From Desulforhopalus vacuolatus (GTDB taxonomy: Bacteria; Desulfobacterota; Desulfobulbia; Desulfobulbales; Desulfocapsaceae), in contig NZ_JAFFPZ010000005.1 of NCBI RefSeq assembly GCF_016918505.1, forward strand, positions 124,001 to 188,000: DNA of 64,000 nt, in the 5' to 3' direction. The translations under genes were made by a program, and so were the position numbers. The notes under the pieces are model-generated. The model was not told the DNA's origin, made no database searches, and saw nothing but the letters and a program-made list of their open reading frames with translations. Below are positions 35,367-44,049 of the stretch, piece after piece; position 1 is the stretch's first letter, and every line of letters starts with the position of its first letter.

Positions 35367-36359
35367 TTAAATAAATGTCCAGGCCAATATTCGTGTAATT
35401 TTATTTCCCTGCGTCATTTCTATTTCCCTTATATCAATCGCACCAAGCTTATGAAGCAGTTTTTTTGCAGGCTTTACGTTGTCAATTTTCGAAACCAGAC
35501 TGGTAAACCAGCGACATTGAGTTGAAAACAATTGACTTTCTTTTATTAATTTTTTCAGAAACAGTCGTTCGCCACCCTTACACCAGAGCTCTGCTTCCAG
35601 ACCGCCAAAATTGAGAGAGGGAGAAGTGGGTATTGATGTGTGGGGGGCGTCATTTTTATTACAGCGCGAGGTTGTCTGCTCACCGCGATTACGAGCAAGG
35701 TTGTTGAATTTACGCTGGCTGACTTTAAGTGCTTCCTCTCGCGAAGCATGGAAAGGTGGATTGCATACGCTGACATCAAAGAATTCTCCCGCTTGAATAA
35801 TCCCTTCAAAAATATGATTTTTATCGTGTTGTCTGCGTAGAGTGAAGCAGCCTCTCAGCCTGGGGTTTTTCGCGATAATCAAGGCTGCGTTCTCAAGCGA
35901 TTGAGTATTGATATCGCTGCCCACACAATGCCAGCCGTATATCTGGCAGGCCAGGAGCGGATATATACCATTTGCACCAGTACCTGTATCGAGCAGGGTT
36001 TTAGGCCGTGTATCAACCTGCTTCGTGGTACTCTCACCCAATCCTGGTAATTCAGCTATGTAATGGATGTAGTCGACTCTGCCCGGGATGGGCGGACAAA
36101 GGGCGCCTTCTGGAATATCCCAGTCGATAATGTTGTAGTATCTTTTTAACAGCGCGGTATTCAAGGCTTTTACGGCCAGTGGATCTGCGAATTCGATGGA
36201 AAGGTTTCCATAAGTGTTTGTTTTTACATATCGGGCCAGTGGTGGATAACTTTTCACCAGAGAGGGGAAATCATAGCCCTGCCTGTGGAGATTCCCTGGG
36301 TGCAAACCTTTGGGCTCAGACCGGGTGTGGTCCTTTTTCTTTTGATGCCGTGTACTCAT
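35367..36359 (-). CDS. rlmF: 23S rRNA (adenine1618-N6)-methyltransferase RlmF
   Basis: This 330-residue protein, normal for RlmF, has the Rossmann SAM-binding segment TLLDTGTGANGIYPLLACQIYGW and the N6-adenine catalytic motif NPPF in VSVCNPPFHASREEAL. It methylates A1618 of 23S rRNA. The N-terminus (MSTRHQKKKDHTR) and LHPGNLHRQGYDFPSLV are also family features. The frame is open for another 66 codons upstream, but those codons come from a dispersed repeat whose end motif stops four bases from the ATG. No Shine-Dalgarno is visible there. Confidence 0.93.
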   Translation of the reverse strand: MSTRHQKKKDHTRSEPKGLHPGNLHRQGYDFPSLVKSYPPLARYVKTNTYGNLSIEFADPLAVKALNTALLKRYYNIIDWDIPEGALCPPIPGRVDYIHYIAELPGLGESTTKQVDTRPKTLLDTGTGANGIYPLLACQIYGWHCVGSDINTQSLENAALIIAKNPRLRGCFTLRRQHDKNHIFEGIIQAGEFFDVSVCNPPFHASREEALKVSQRKFNNLARNRGEQTTSRCNKNDAPHTSIPTSPSLNFGGLEAELWCKGGERLFLKKLIKESQLFSTQCRWFTSLVSKIDNVKPAKKLLHKLGAIDIREIEMTQGNKITRILAWTFI

Positions 36360-37073
36360 AGTAATACCATTTATATTTTGTATTGGCGGATTCAAAGACG
36401 AGAGACAGGAGACAGGAGACGGGAGAAAGGAGACGGGAGACGGGAAAAAGCAGAGCAACAAAACTTGATGACATCCATTGTGGTATGAGATTGTTTCAAG
36501 GTTCCCTTGTAAAAGACGGAACGACAAAAGGAACCACGAATGGACACGAATAAACACGAATTATTACTGAAAAAACCATAAGAGAATGCCCCTGTGGTTG
36601 AATTCGGTCTGTTCTCATGCTCTTGGTAAACCACGGAAGACACGGAAAGCACGGAATATGAAAGCGTAAAAAGCTCAACCCCGACTTTCGGATAACTCCC
36701 AAAGTTGATTCATACTCCTGGTGCACTGTACCGCTTAACTTCGGATACAAACGTTTTCGTTTACTGTGTTGTCCCTGTTCGTGAAAATTCGTGTCCATTC
36801 GTGGTTACAAAATGCAAAAGGAACCACGAATGGACACGGATAAACACGAATTATTCTCCATTCGTCATCGCCAAAAAAAGATGTCCACGCAGTCGCGTTC
36901 TTTGCTGGCTGCCCGGTCTTTATCTTTTCGCCTTTTGTCTTTTCCCTTTCTCCCGTCTCCCGTCTCCTTCCTCCCTTTTTTCATCCTTCTCGCTTTAATT
37001 CAAAAAATCTTTATTCTCAAAGGTTTTTGCCTTTCTTCGTGTTCCTTCGTGTTCTTCGCGGTAAAAAATTGTC
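36360..37073. repeat. Composite dispersed repeat block
   Basis: This 714-bp gap begins with ATACCATTTATATTTTGTAT (36364 on), followed by GGCGGATTCAAAG, a GGGAGACGGGAG-like purine tract, GATGACATCCATTGTGG, GTTTCAAGGTTCCCTTG, two CACGAATGGACACG units (36536 and 36826), pyrimidine runs and TTCGTGTTCTTCGCGGTAAA near 37060. It resembles an inverted assembly of the pieces at 34429-34921. No gene is supported. Confidence 0.75.
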
Positions 37074-37439
37074 TTACGGGGCAGTGAAATAGAGGTAGAG
37101 GGCAAGCAGGGCGCAATTGCCGCAGACTGTGAGACGAAAGATGTTTCGAAAGGGTTGTTTCAGTGTTTTGTGGTGCAGATACGCTGCAGCAGTGAGGGCC
37201 ATTGGCCAGCCGCCAGCGAGGGACGCCAGATGCAGGGTCTTCTCCGGGATGCGTCGCTGACTGCGGATAGCGGCGTGTTTGTCCCAGGCGTAGAGAGCAC
37301 AGGTGACGAGACCGGTAACGAGGTAAAGCTTTGGTATCAGAGTGGAGATGCGATGAGTGACGGTGAGTACGCCGAGGAAAAGGAAGAAGGCGAGGCTGAC
37401 AGTGAGGGCAATGTGCCTGCGGGTTCGGTTTGAGGTCAT
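37074..37439 (-). CDS. DUF1294 membrane protein
   Basis: This 121-residue protein has membrane helices near 10-28, 34-50 and 98-118. It has the DUF1294 core YAWDKHAAIRSQRRIPEKTLHLASLAGGWPMALTAAAYLHHKTLKQPFR. The W-DK and GGWP motifs are diagnostic. Related proteins are sometimes fused to a cold-shock domain, which is absent here. The role is unknown. The gene is bounded by repeat sequence on its right only by the hairpin at 37491 and on its left by the composite repeat. Confidence 0.9.
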   Translation of the reverse strand: MTSNRTRRHIALTVSLAFFLFLGVLTVTHRISTLIPKLYLVTGLVTCALYAWDKHAAIRSQRRIPEKTLHLASLAGGWPMALTAAAYLHHKTLKQPFRNIFRLTVCGNCALLALYLYFTAP

Positions 37440-37459
37440 TTTTCAGAAGAAGAGGCTAA

Positions 37460-37540
37460 AGGTTCCCTAAACAGAAAAAAGGTGACAGCGACGTGGCGTC
37501 GTGGCGGATTCTCCGCCACGACGCCACGTGCAGGGAACCT
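37460..37540 (-). terminator. Large nested inverted repeat after gdh
   Basis: A perfect 17-bp GC-rich stem (ACGTGGCGTCGTGGCGG at 37491-37507 with 37513-37529) is enclosed by AAAGGTTCCCT/AGGGAACCTTT arms (about 37458-37468 and 37532-37542). It starts directly at the gdh stop codon. Reading leftward a TTTTTT run follows the inner stem after about ten bases, so it may end gdh transcription. The outer arms match the dispersed AAGGTTCCCTT motif, which hints at a mobile repeat. Confidence 0.6.
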
Positions 37541-40500
37541 TTACTTTACAGCACTTTCCAGCGCCGTAATCATATCCTTGTCAAATCTGGCGAGGAATGT
37601 ATCCCAGTCCACGGCAAATCTGTAGTAGGCCATGGCCGCCAGCTTTTTGGTGAGAATGGTGTTGCGGTAGGTGCGCAGTTCCGGGGTGTCGAGGGTGTTG
37701 AGGATGTTTTTCATCCCGATCATCTCTATCAGTACCGGCGGAATATAGTCAGTAAGGGCTGCTTCCACCAGATTCTTCTGCTTGAGGATCGTCTTGATGT
37801 TCTCTTCCAATTTATCCTGCAGGGCGAAGATGCACTCGCTGGAGCTGACTGAAAAGACAGAGAGCGGAGTCGTGGGATCTTTCTCCCCGAGAGCGAGGAG
37901 CATGGATGCCTCCTGGCTGGAGTAGCGGGCGACGAGGGTCATCACATCCCGTACAAGATGCCACCTGTTCTCTTTATTGTTGAGCAGCATTTTGTCGTAG
38001 TCGTTCCCGAGAAGGAAGGCGGTGAGTACTTCAGCGATGGAGGAGCTGAAGACGCCGCCCTTATTGGCGCTGGAATCTTTGATGTGCAGGATACTGGACT
38101 CGGCGCGAATATGTCGGCGGGCACCGTCGGAGAAGAAGACATTGGCGCCTTCGACGATAAAGCGAAGTTCGTCAAAATTTGCAAGGAAGGCGGCGATGTT
38201 GCCGAGGTTGATAGTATCCTTGAATCCGCCACAGGGAATCATGGCCTCAATGTTTGCAGCCTCGATATATTTACGGCTGGCCGGGCTGGTGAGGAAGTTG
38301 CGATGGAACACCGCACCGTCCTCCACGAGAGTGCCATCGGGCAGGGTGATGTTTTTGTCCCGCAGAGGCACCATGAAACCTTCGGCGCTCAGTTTTTCTA
38401 CTGGAAAGGCAAGACTGTTGAGCCTTGGGCTGGAGCTGCGGAAGAACGCGAGTTTCTGCAGTTCTCTGCTGTCGAGTCCGCTGGGATCATAAAGGATGGA
38501 GCCTCCGTCAATGATCAGGCAGATTTTCCCCTTGTAGCTAAGGATTTCGTTGGAACCGAGGTCACCGTCCGGGCCGCCGGTTATGGCCAGGTTGAGGTCT
38601 TCTTCTTTTGCCTTGCCATATTTAATGACAGTGCGAAAAGAGGACATGACCGACGTGGTTGTCATGCCGCTGGTGTTGACCCTGTCACCAATCTCTTTGG
38701 CGATATCTTCCATATTGTTGCTGAGGACAATGGATTTCCCGTCAATCTGCAGTTCGGTACCCTCCTTCTCATGGGGGAAGAGGCCGAAGGTGCGACCGTC
38801 TTCAAGCAGGCCGTAGACGTCGTGGGGAATGCCAATGCTCTTGCCGGTGGTCAGAGTTCGCCAATATTTGTAACCCCGTTCTTTCGCACGTTCGGCGATG
38901 GGATCCATCAGTGGTGCGGTTCCTTCGTCGGGACCAAAGAAAATCATCTCCGGTTTGCCGTAATAGTCAACGACCTCGCGTTCATCAAGGAGCATCAGGT
39001 CGAGAATCCCTTCGGTGTAATCGAACAGGGCGTCCATGCTGCAGCGGGCATAAGGCGGATAGGGAACCACAACTCCCTTGGCTCCGGATTCGCAGATATC
39101 TTTGTGCTTGATGCGCTGAGCTTTGGCGCCAAGGGCGTAGTTGAGCAGCAGAGCTCCATCAAGCTCACGGGAGAAGTTAGAGGGGGTAATGCGCAGCAGA
39201 CGCAGGCCGCCACGGGCAATGTCACCCGCGCGGAGATGGGTGCCGGAGCTGTAGTGGCCGTTGATGAGAAAAATTCCGTAGACAAAGCTGTCAAAAACCA
39301 GCGGATCGAGAATCTCGTTGTTGTAGCGGAAGGAGAAGGAGCGCTTTGTCTCGCAGTAGAAATTGGTTTTCAGGCAGCAGGTGATCATCTTGAACATAAA
39401 ACGGAAGATGTCTCCGCTGATCACCTGATCGATGAAACGGGTTTCGATCTTTTTCTCCCAATCGGCTTTGATCTTCACAATCTCCTCGTCGCTCAAAGAG
39501 GTGATTGAAGCCGGATTGAAGCGACGGTCGAAGAGTCCGAAAAGATCCCGCAGCAGGTCGGGATTTTGGCTGGCAACCTGACGGATTATAGAGGCACTGT
39601 AGGTGGAACGGTTGGATTCATGGATGCGTCGGGCAAAGGCATCGCGGTGGTCTTTGTTCACCAGTTCTTCAAGGATCTGGCGATCTGTGGCATTTTCCGT
39701 TTCTTTAAAGATGAAACGATGGGTGAACTCGACGGCATTCGTGGCGAAGATCATCTCCTCAAAAGAGAGGTCGTCGCTGAGATAGAGCTGGATGAGCGGA
39801 GTAATGGGCAGGGAAAGAAAGTTGCGCAGAGCGCGGGTGATAATCTCTTCTTCCTCCCGGCTCAGTTCGCCTCTGATATAAAGTGAACAGATTGAACTGG
39901 AGGCATCGATGGTGGTGGTGAAGTAGGGCTCCCAGTAGGCGCGAACCAGGGTGGATCCGTGGTCCTCAAGAATCTTGCGCAGCGAGGGAATCTGTGGCCG
40001 CTCGAAGTCGGAATTGAACATGATCCGGGTTTCGTCAGTTTCCGGCAGGTTAAAAAACTGAATCAGCGGAGTAGCCTCCTTCGTCTGTCTCTGTAGAAAT
40101 TTTTCATAGCGTTTGCGGGTTGTCGCAGGTGTAACATCATCTTCTGCTTCGCGGGAAAAAAGGAAGGAAGTTTGTTCAAAATTTTCTGCAGGGAAGTCGC
40201 CGATGGTGCCAGGGTTGATAATATAGGTGTAGTATTCAGAATCCGGGCTGAAATAATACTCCCGACGGTGGCCGGAAATCAGTTTTTCGATGAAAAACTC
40301 CATTGAATCACGTGTCTTGGCGGTGGCGATGCGTACGCTCAGGCTGGTGCTGGTAGAGGTGTTGAAATCAATGGGTGCGACCTGACCGCGGAGCACCGGT
40401 TTTCTCTCGGTAATCTGGATATCGCTGGCTATTGCCGTGAGCAGTTCCACGAGGGAATCTTTATGGATATGTCGAAAAAAGTAGGTTGGCAGTCCGAGTT

Positions 40501-40678
40501 CCTTGAGGAGTATTCCGGCGGCCATATTAACGCTGCTTGTCGTGACCATTCCCTGGCTGGTGATGTCCATCACTGCTTCATAGAGCAGCGATAGATCAAG
40601 TTCTGCGCAGGTGGCGCGTTTGATAATCTCGGCGCCGGGAAGGGAAGGAACGGTGGAAACTGCTGGGGGGGTAGTCAT
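37541..40678 (-). CDS. gdh: Large NAD-dependent glutamate dehydrogenase
   Basis: This 1045-residue protein has the GDH catalytic core in its second half. It contains RAGDIARGGLRL (substrate-binding signature), the Lys-rich AQRIKHKDICESGAKGVVVP, EMIFFGPDEGTAPLMDPIAERAKERGYKYWRTLTTGKSIG and AITGGPDGDLGSNEI with the dinucleotide fold. It matches the roughly 115-kDa class of NAD-GDH, whose long N-terminal region (about 450 residues here) is thought to be regulatory. It deaminates glutamate to 2-oxoglutarate. The korDABC genes immediately upstream encode the ferredoxin oxidoreductase that could use that product. It has its own ribosome site (GAGGAC) and a terminator separates it from kor. Confidence 0.92.
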   Translation of the reverse strand: MTTPPAVSTVPSLPGAEIIKRATCAELDLSLLYEAVMDITSQGMVTTSSVNMAAGILLKELGLPTYFFRHIHKDSLVELLTAIASDIQITERKPVLRGQVAPIDFNTSTSTSLSVRIATAKTRDSMEFFIEKLISGHRREYYFSPDSEYYTYIINPGTIGDFPAENFEQTSFLFSREAEDDVTPATTRKRYEKFLQRQTKEATPLIQFFNLPETDETRIMFNSDFERPQIPSLRKILEDHGSTLVRAYWEPYFTTTIDASSSICSLYIRGELSREEEEIITRALRNFLSLPITPLIQLYLSDDLSFEEMIFATNAVEFTHRFIFKETENATDRQILEELVNKDHRDAFARRIHESNRSTYSASIIRQVASQNPDLLRDLFGLFDRRFNPASITSLSDEEIVKIKADWEKKIETRFIDQVISGDIFRFMFKMITCCLKTNFYCETKRSFSFRYNNEILDPLVFDSFVYGIFLINGHYSSGTHLRAGDIARGGLRLLRITPSNFSRELDGALLLNYALGAKAQRIKHKDICESGAKGVVVPYPPYARCSMDALFDYTEGILDLMLLDEREVVDYYGKPEMIFFGPDEGTAPLMDPIAERAKERGYKYWRTLTTGKSIGIPHDVYGLLEDGRTFGLFPHEKEGTELQIDGKSIVLSNNMEDIAKEIGDRVNTSGMTTTSVMSSFRTVIKYGKAKEEDLNLAITGGPDGDLGSNEILSYKGKICLIIDGGSILYDPSGLDSRELQKLAFFRSSSPRLNSLAFPVEKLSAEGFMVPLRDKNITLPDGTLVEDGAVFHRNFLTSPASRKYIEAANIEAMIPCGGFKDTINLGNIAAFLANFDELRFIVEGANVFFSDGARRHIRAESSILHIKDSSANKGGVFSSSIAEVLTAFLLGNDYDKMLLNNKENRWHLVRDVMTLVARYSSQEASMLLALGEKDPTTPLSVFSVSSSECIFALQDKLEENIKTILKQKNLVEAALTDYIPPVLIEMIGMKNILNTLDTPELRTYRNTILTKKLAAMAYYRFAVDWDTFLARFDKDMITALESAVK

Positions 40679-40799
40679 GCTGTCCTCTTAAGATGGTTGA
40701 GAAAGCGGTGGTTTTTCTACTTTTCTGTATAGAGTCTATAATTCTGTCACAGTAAACACGTGATGCGTATTCTTTCAATGGAAGAAAGGGAGGCTGAGC

Positions 40800-40837
40800 T
40801 AAAAAAAAAACGCCCGCCCGAGAGTCGCAGGCGGGCG
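40800..40837 (-). terminator. Intrinsic terminator of the kor operon
   Basis: The 8-bp GC stem CGCCCGCC (40811-40818) pairs with GGCGGGCG (40830-40837) across an 11-nt loop. Read leftward it is followed by at least ten consecutive T residues. It lies 20 bp past the end of the gamma-subunit gene and insulates gdh from kor transcription. Confidence 0.95.
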
Positions 40838-40856
40838 CTGTGTAATAAAATCGTGA

Positions 40857-41408
40857 TCAGAAGTTCTGACGATATTTTTCGCCAAGTTCAAGCCCGAGTG
40901 TAAAGGCTTTTTTGTTGAGTTCTACAAAGCCCTTTGGTACTCGTTCGGCGATGACTTCCATCAGGCTGTCCGGGTTGAACAGCGGCCGGATGCCGAAGAG
41001 GGTCCCGAGCATGGAGATATTAAAGACAATCGGCTTGCCGATCTTCTCCATCACCATATCATAGATGGGAACACAGACCTGGTATGCATCTGCTTCTTTG
41101 GCTGGTTTGACGAAGCGGGGATCGGTGAGCAGCAGTCCTCCGGGACGGATAATTCCGGCATACTGCGTGTAGACCGACTGGGTGAGACAGACAAGGATAT
41201 CCGGCTGAAGAATACCGGGATAATTGATTGGTTCGTCTGAAAGGATGATGTCGCTTCGGGTAGCACCACCCCGTGCTGCAGCGCCGTAGCTCTGAGACTG
41301 GACGGCCTCCATCCCCTCTTTAATGACCGCTGCCTCTGCAAGAATAATGGCTGCGGTGATAACTCCCTGTCCGCCGGAACCGCTGAATACTATTCTGGTT
41401 CTTTCCAT
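40857..41408 (-). CDS. korC: 2-oxoacid:ferredoxin oxidoreductase gamma subunit
   Basis: This 183-residue protein has the family's N-terminal motif IVFSGSGGQGVITAAIILAEAA and QSYGAAARGGATRSDIILSD. The gamma domain helps bind CoA and closes over the active site. It is the last gene of a four-gene leftward set (delta, alpha, beta, gamma), with AGGAGG ahead of its ATG and 5 bp after the beta gene. The separate four-subunit arrangement and sequence fit 2-oxoglutarate:ferredoxin oxidoreductase (KorC) best. Confidence 0.9.
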   Translation of the reverse strand: MERTRIVFSGSGGQGVITAAIILAEAAVIKEGMEAVQSQSYGAAARGGATRSDIILSDEPINYPGILQPDILVCLTQSVYTQYAGIIRPGGLLLTDPRFVKPAKEADAYQVCVPIYDMVMEKIGKPIVFNISMLGTLFGIRPLFNPDSLMEVIAERVPKGFVELNKKAFTLGLELGEKYRQNF

Positions 41409-41413
41409 GATGA

Positions 41414-42214
41414 TTACCTCCTGCTCGCGCGTTCAATGATTTTGTTGTATTCGCTGCAGTATTCAGGCTTGTCTTCATCTGCAAAGATGCCGCGTGCGAT
41501 GAGCGAAGGATTGTTTTCCAGTTCTTTGGAGCCAAGTTTAGCGGTGCTTTCTTTGAACCATTTCAGCATTTCGACTGCGTCACCCTTTTTATTCTTACGA
41601 CCATAGTACGTAGGGCACTGAGTCATTATTTCCACTACAGAAAAGCCTTTATGCTGAATGGCTTTCTTCAGGTAGGTGACGGCTTCGGCCACGTGATAGG
41701 TCGTGGTGCGGGCGACAAAGGTTGCTCCCGCTGCTTTTGCCAGTTCGGCAACGTCAAAAGCGTTGTCGATGGAGGAGTACGGTGCGGTTGTTGCCATGGT
41801 GCCGACTCCGGAGAGTGGTGAATACTGACCGCCGGTCATGCCGTAGATACGGTTGTTCATTACAATTGCGGTTATGTCGATATTCCGGCGGCAGGCGTGG
41901 ATGAAGTGGTTCCCGCCGATGGCAAGGGCGTCTCCGTCACCCATGGGGACAATGACGTTGAGTGCTGGTTTAGCCATTTTTACGCCGGTTGCACAGGCCA
42001 GGGCACGTCCATGCATGGTATGCAGGGAGTGGAAGTCAACATAACCGGAGATCCGCGCAGAGCAGCCGATTCCGGAGGTCATTACAATATCACTTTTGGC
42101 AATTCCGAGATCTTCAATGGCCCGCAGCAGTGAATTGAGAATGGTGCCATGGCCACAGCCCTCGCACCACATCTGAGGAAAAAATCTTTCACGAATATAT
42201 TCTTGAACCGCCAT
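41414..42214 (-). CDS. korB: 2-oxoglutarate:ferredoxin oxidoreductase beta subunit
   Basis: This 266-residue TPP-binding subunit has the N-terminal CEGCGHGTILN motif that helps hold a 4Fe-4S cluster. The TPP/Mg motif is GDGDALAIGGNHFIHACRRNIDITAIVMNN, and NRIYGMTGGQYSP is also typical of KorB. It carries the decarboxylation site, where electrons released from the 2-oxoacid pass to ferredoxin. It sits between alpha and gamma. The phrase GQYSP, rather than the pyruvate-type equivalents, and the pairing with glutamate dehydrogenase support 2-oxoglutarate as substrate, though other 2-oxoacids are not excluded. Confidence 0.92.
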   Translation of the reverse strand: MAVQEYIRERFFPQMWCEGCGHGTILNSLLRAIEDLGIAKSDIVMTSGIGCSARISGYVDFHSLHTMHGRALACATGVKMAKPALNVIVPMGDGDALAIGGNHFIHACRRNIDITAIVMNNRIYGMTGGQYSPLSGVGTMATTAPYSSIDNAFDVAELAKAAGATFVARTTTYHVAEAVTYLKKAIQHKGFSVVEIMTQCPTYYGRKNKKGDAVEMLKWFKESTAKLGSKELENNPSLIARGIFADEDKPEYCSEYNKIIERASRR

Positions 42215-42217
42215 TTG

Positions 42218-43366
42218 TCACGCTCCTCTTCCCTGAATCATGCGCAGGAATTTTTTGATATCCAAAGGTGTAATCAACTTGCCATCGACACGGTTGGCAA
42301 GAAAAACACGGTTCGGTTTTCTCACGGCAGCGCGAACATGTTCTACGACCTGACCCATATTCATTTCGCAGACCAGTACTGCCCGGGCGCCATCGCATTT
42401 CTCTCGGATAAGTTCTTTTGGAAACGGCCAGATGGACTGCAGTTCCAGCACGCCAAGTCTCTCCCCGCGGGCACGGCGCTCAGTGGCAAGATGGATTGCC
42501 GAGCGGGCGGAAGAACCGTAGGAGACCAGCACATATTGAGCATCATCCATGAAATGTTCTTTATAACGGGTGATATCAGCAACGTTGTTCTCAATCTTGT
42601 CTACGAGATGATGCAGGAGATCATTTATAGAGGTTGGGTCTGCAGTGGGGAAGCCCCACATGTCGTGGAAAAGTCCAGTTACATTGTAACGGTGAGAATC
42701 GCCGAAATCGGACATCGGCAGCCGGCCGTCTTCGCGGGGGAGGTAGGGGTGGTAGTTTACGCCTTCCGGCAACGAGGTACGCAGGCGGTCAACGACATCC
42801 AGTTCGCCTTCTGTCGGGATTTCCAGTTTTGCCCGCAGATGACCGACGGCTTCGTCGAAAAGCAGGATGACGGGAGTCCGATAGGTTTCAGCGAGGTTGA
42901 AGGCATCAACGGTCATCTTGAAGATGTCCTGATGGTTGGAGGCTGTAAGGGCGATAATACTGTGGTCACCATGGGTCCCCCAGCGTGCCTGGTTAATATC
43001 TCCCTGGGCAACGTGGGTGGGGTTTCCGGTAGACGGGCCGCCGCGCTGTACGTTGGCGACCACGCATGGAACTTCAGCCATACAGGCGTAGCCGATGGCT
43101 TCCTGTTTCAGTGAAAAGCCCGGGCCGGAGGTGGCCGTAAGTACTTTGTTGCCCGTAAGAGATGCTCCGATTATGGCACTCATGGCGGCAATCTCATCTT
43201 CCATCTGAATGAATGTACCGCCGTGTTGCGGCAGACGTGCTGCGAGCAGTTCGGCAATTTCAGTAGAAGGGGTAATGGGATAGCCGGCGAAGAAACTGCA
43301 ACCGGCGTAGAGGGCACCCTCGACACACGCCTCGTTCCCTTGAACAAATCTGATTTCTTTAGTCAT
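42218..43366 (-). CDS. korA: 2-oxoglutarate:ferredoxin oxidoreductase alpha subunit
   Basis: This 382-residue subunit has the characteristic FFAGYPITPSTEIAELLA and DEIAAMSAIIGASLTGNKVLTATSGPGFSL motifs, and the VANVQRGGPSTGNPTHVAQGD and HPYLPRED segments of KorA. It provides the second half of the TPP site. An in-frame extension to 43414 exists, but the ATG at 43366 overlaps the ferredoxin stop and gives the family N-terminus (MTKEIRFVQGNEACVEGAL). It follows korD and precedes korB by 3 bp. Confidence 0.94.
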   Translation of the reverse strand: MTKEIRFVQGNEACVEGALYAGCSFFAGYPITPSTEIAELLAARLPQHGGTFIQMEDEIAAMSAIIGASLTGNKVLTATSGPGFSLKQEAIGYACMAEVPCVVANVQRGGPSTGNPTHVAQGDINQARWGTHGDHSIIALTASNHQDIFKMTVDAFNLAETYRTPVILLFDEAVGHLRAKLEIPTEGELDVVDRLRTSLPEGVNYHPYLPREDGRLPMSDFGDSHRYNVTGLFHDMWGFPTADPTSINDLLHHLVDKIENNVADITRYKEHFMDDAQYVLVSYGSSARSAIHLATERRARGERLGVLELQSIWPFPKELIREKCDGARAVLVCEMNMGQVVEHVRAAVRKPNRVFLANRVDGKLITPLDIKKFLRMIQGRGA

Positions 43367-43581
43367 TGTGCATCCTCCTCCTCTTCGATAACCCTGATTG
43401 CCAGATCTGGGCACCGCATTTCACATAACCTGCAGAGAATACAGTCCTCAGGCCGGACGACCGTCGAGTGTCCCCCTTCATCAAGTTCCAGAACATTTTT
43501 CGGGCAGAAGGCCACACAAATACCGCAGCCTTTGCACCAGTTCTGGTTGATGGCAATCTCTTTGAGCTTTTTCTTCGCCAT
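43363..43581 (-). CDS. korD: 2-oxoglutarate oxidoreductase ferredoxin subunit
   Basis: This 72-residue protein has two 4Fe-4S motifs, CKGCGICVAFCP and CILCRLCEMRCP, after a Lys-rich N-terminus (MAKKKLKEIAI). It is the delta subunit that carries electrons out of the beta subunit's cluster. The ATG at 43581 gives the usual start; a longer frame to 43602 is possible. It is first in korDABC and overlaps korA by four bases. Confidence 0.92.
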   Translation of the reverse strand: MAKKKLKEIAINQNWCKGCGICVAFCPKNVLELDEGGHSTVVRPEDCILCRLCEMRCPDLAIRVIEEEEDAQ

Positions 43582-44049
43582 ACCTTGCAACCTCTTGTGC
43601 AAATCATCAAAAGGATCGTTTGAAACCGCTGTGTCGTCAGTTTTTCACCCTGAAATGAAGCCGACGGAGGGCGGTTTGTTATGAACCTGTTTTTTTGTTT
43701 CCCGGCCGACGAATACCTTTTCGCCTGACTTTGTGGGGAAACTTCCTGGAATGCGCAGCTGTGAAATCACTGCTGTTCTCAGGGTAAGCAACTATCGTGC
43801 CGAAACGGGCGCTGTTGTCTCCCCTGAATCTTTGTACAGGCATCGTTTTGTTCTTACGATAAAAATTTTTCAGAAGTGAGGCAGTCAGGTGGAGTGTGTC
43901 TGGCGGAGGAAAAGCAGATTCATTGATGAAATGCTCAAAATTCTTTTCTTCTGCACATGGAGATTCCTGAAAATATGATATTATATCAAAAGGTTACGTT
44001 TGCAATGAGCAAATAATCAAAACGGCTTCCCTTTTTGGCTGCAAAATAT
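43582..44049. other. Intergenic gap between korD and gshB
   Basis: This 468-bp stretch has no supported gene, no recognised repeat family and no clear terminator. Both neighbours are leftward, so the region must contain the kor promoter and the end of the gshB transcript. I see nothing else in it. Confidence 0.5.

Noticed and set aside
37958-39508. A 516-codon plus-strand frame opposite glutamate dehydrogenase
   Set aside because: It is an antisense shadow of the GDH coding sequence with no ribosome site and no recognisable domain.
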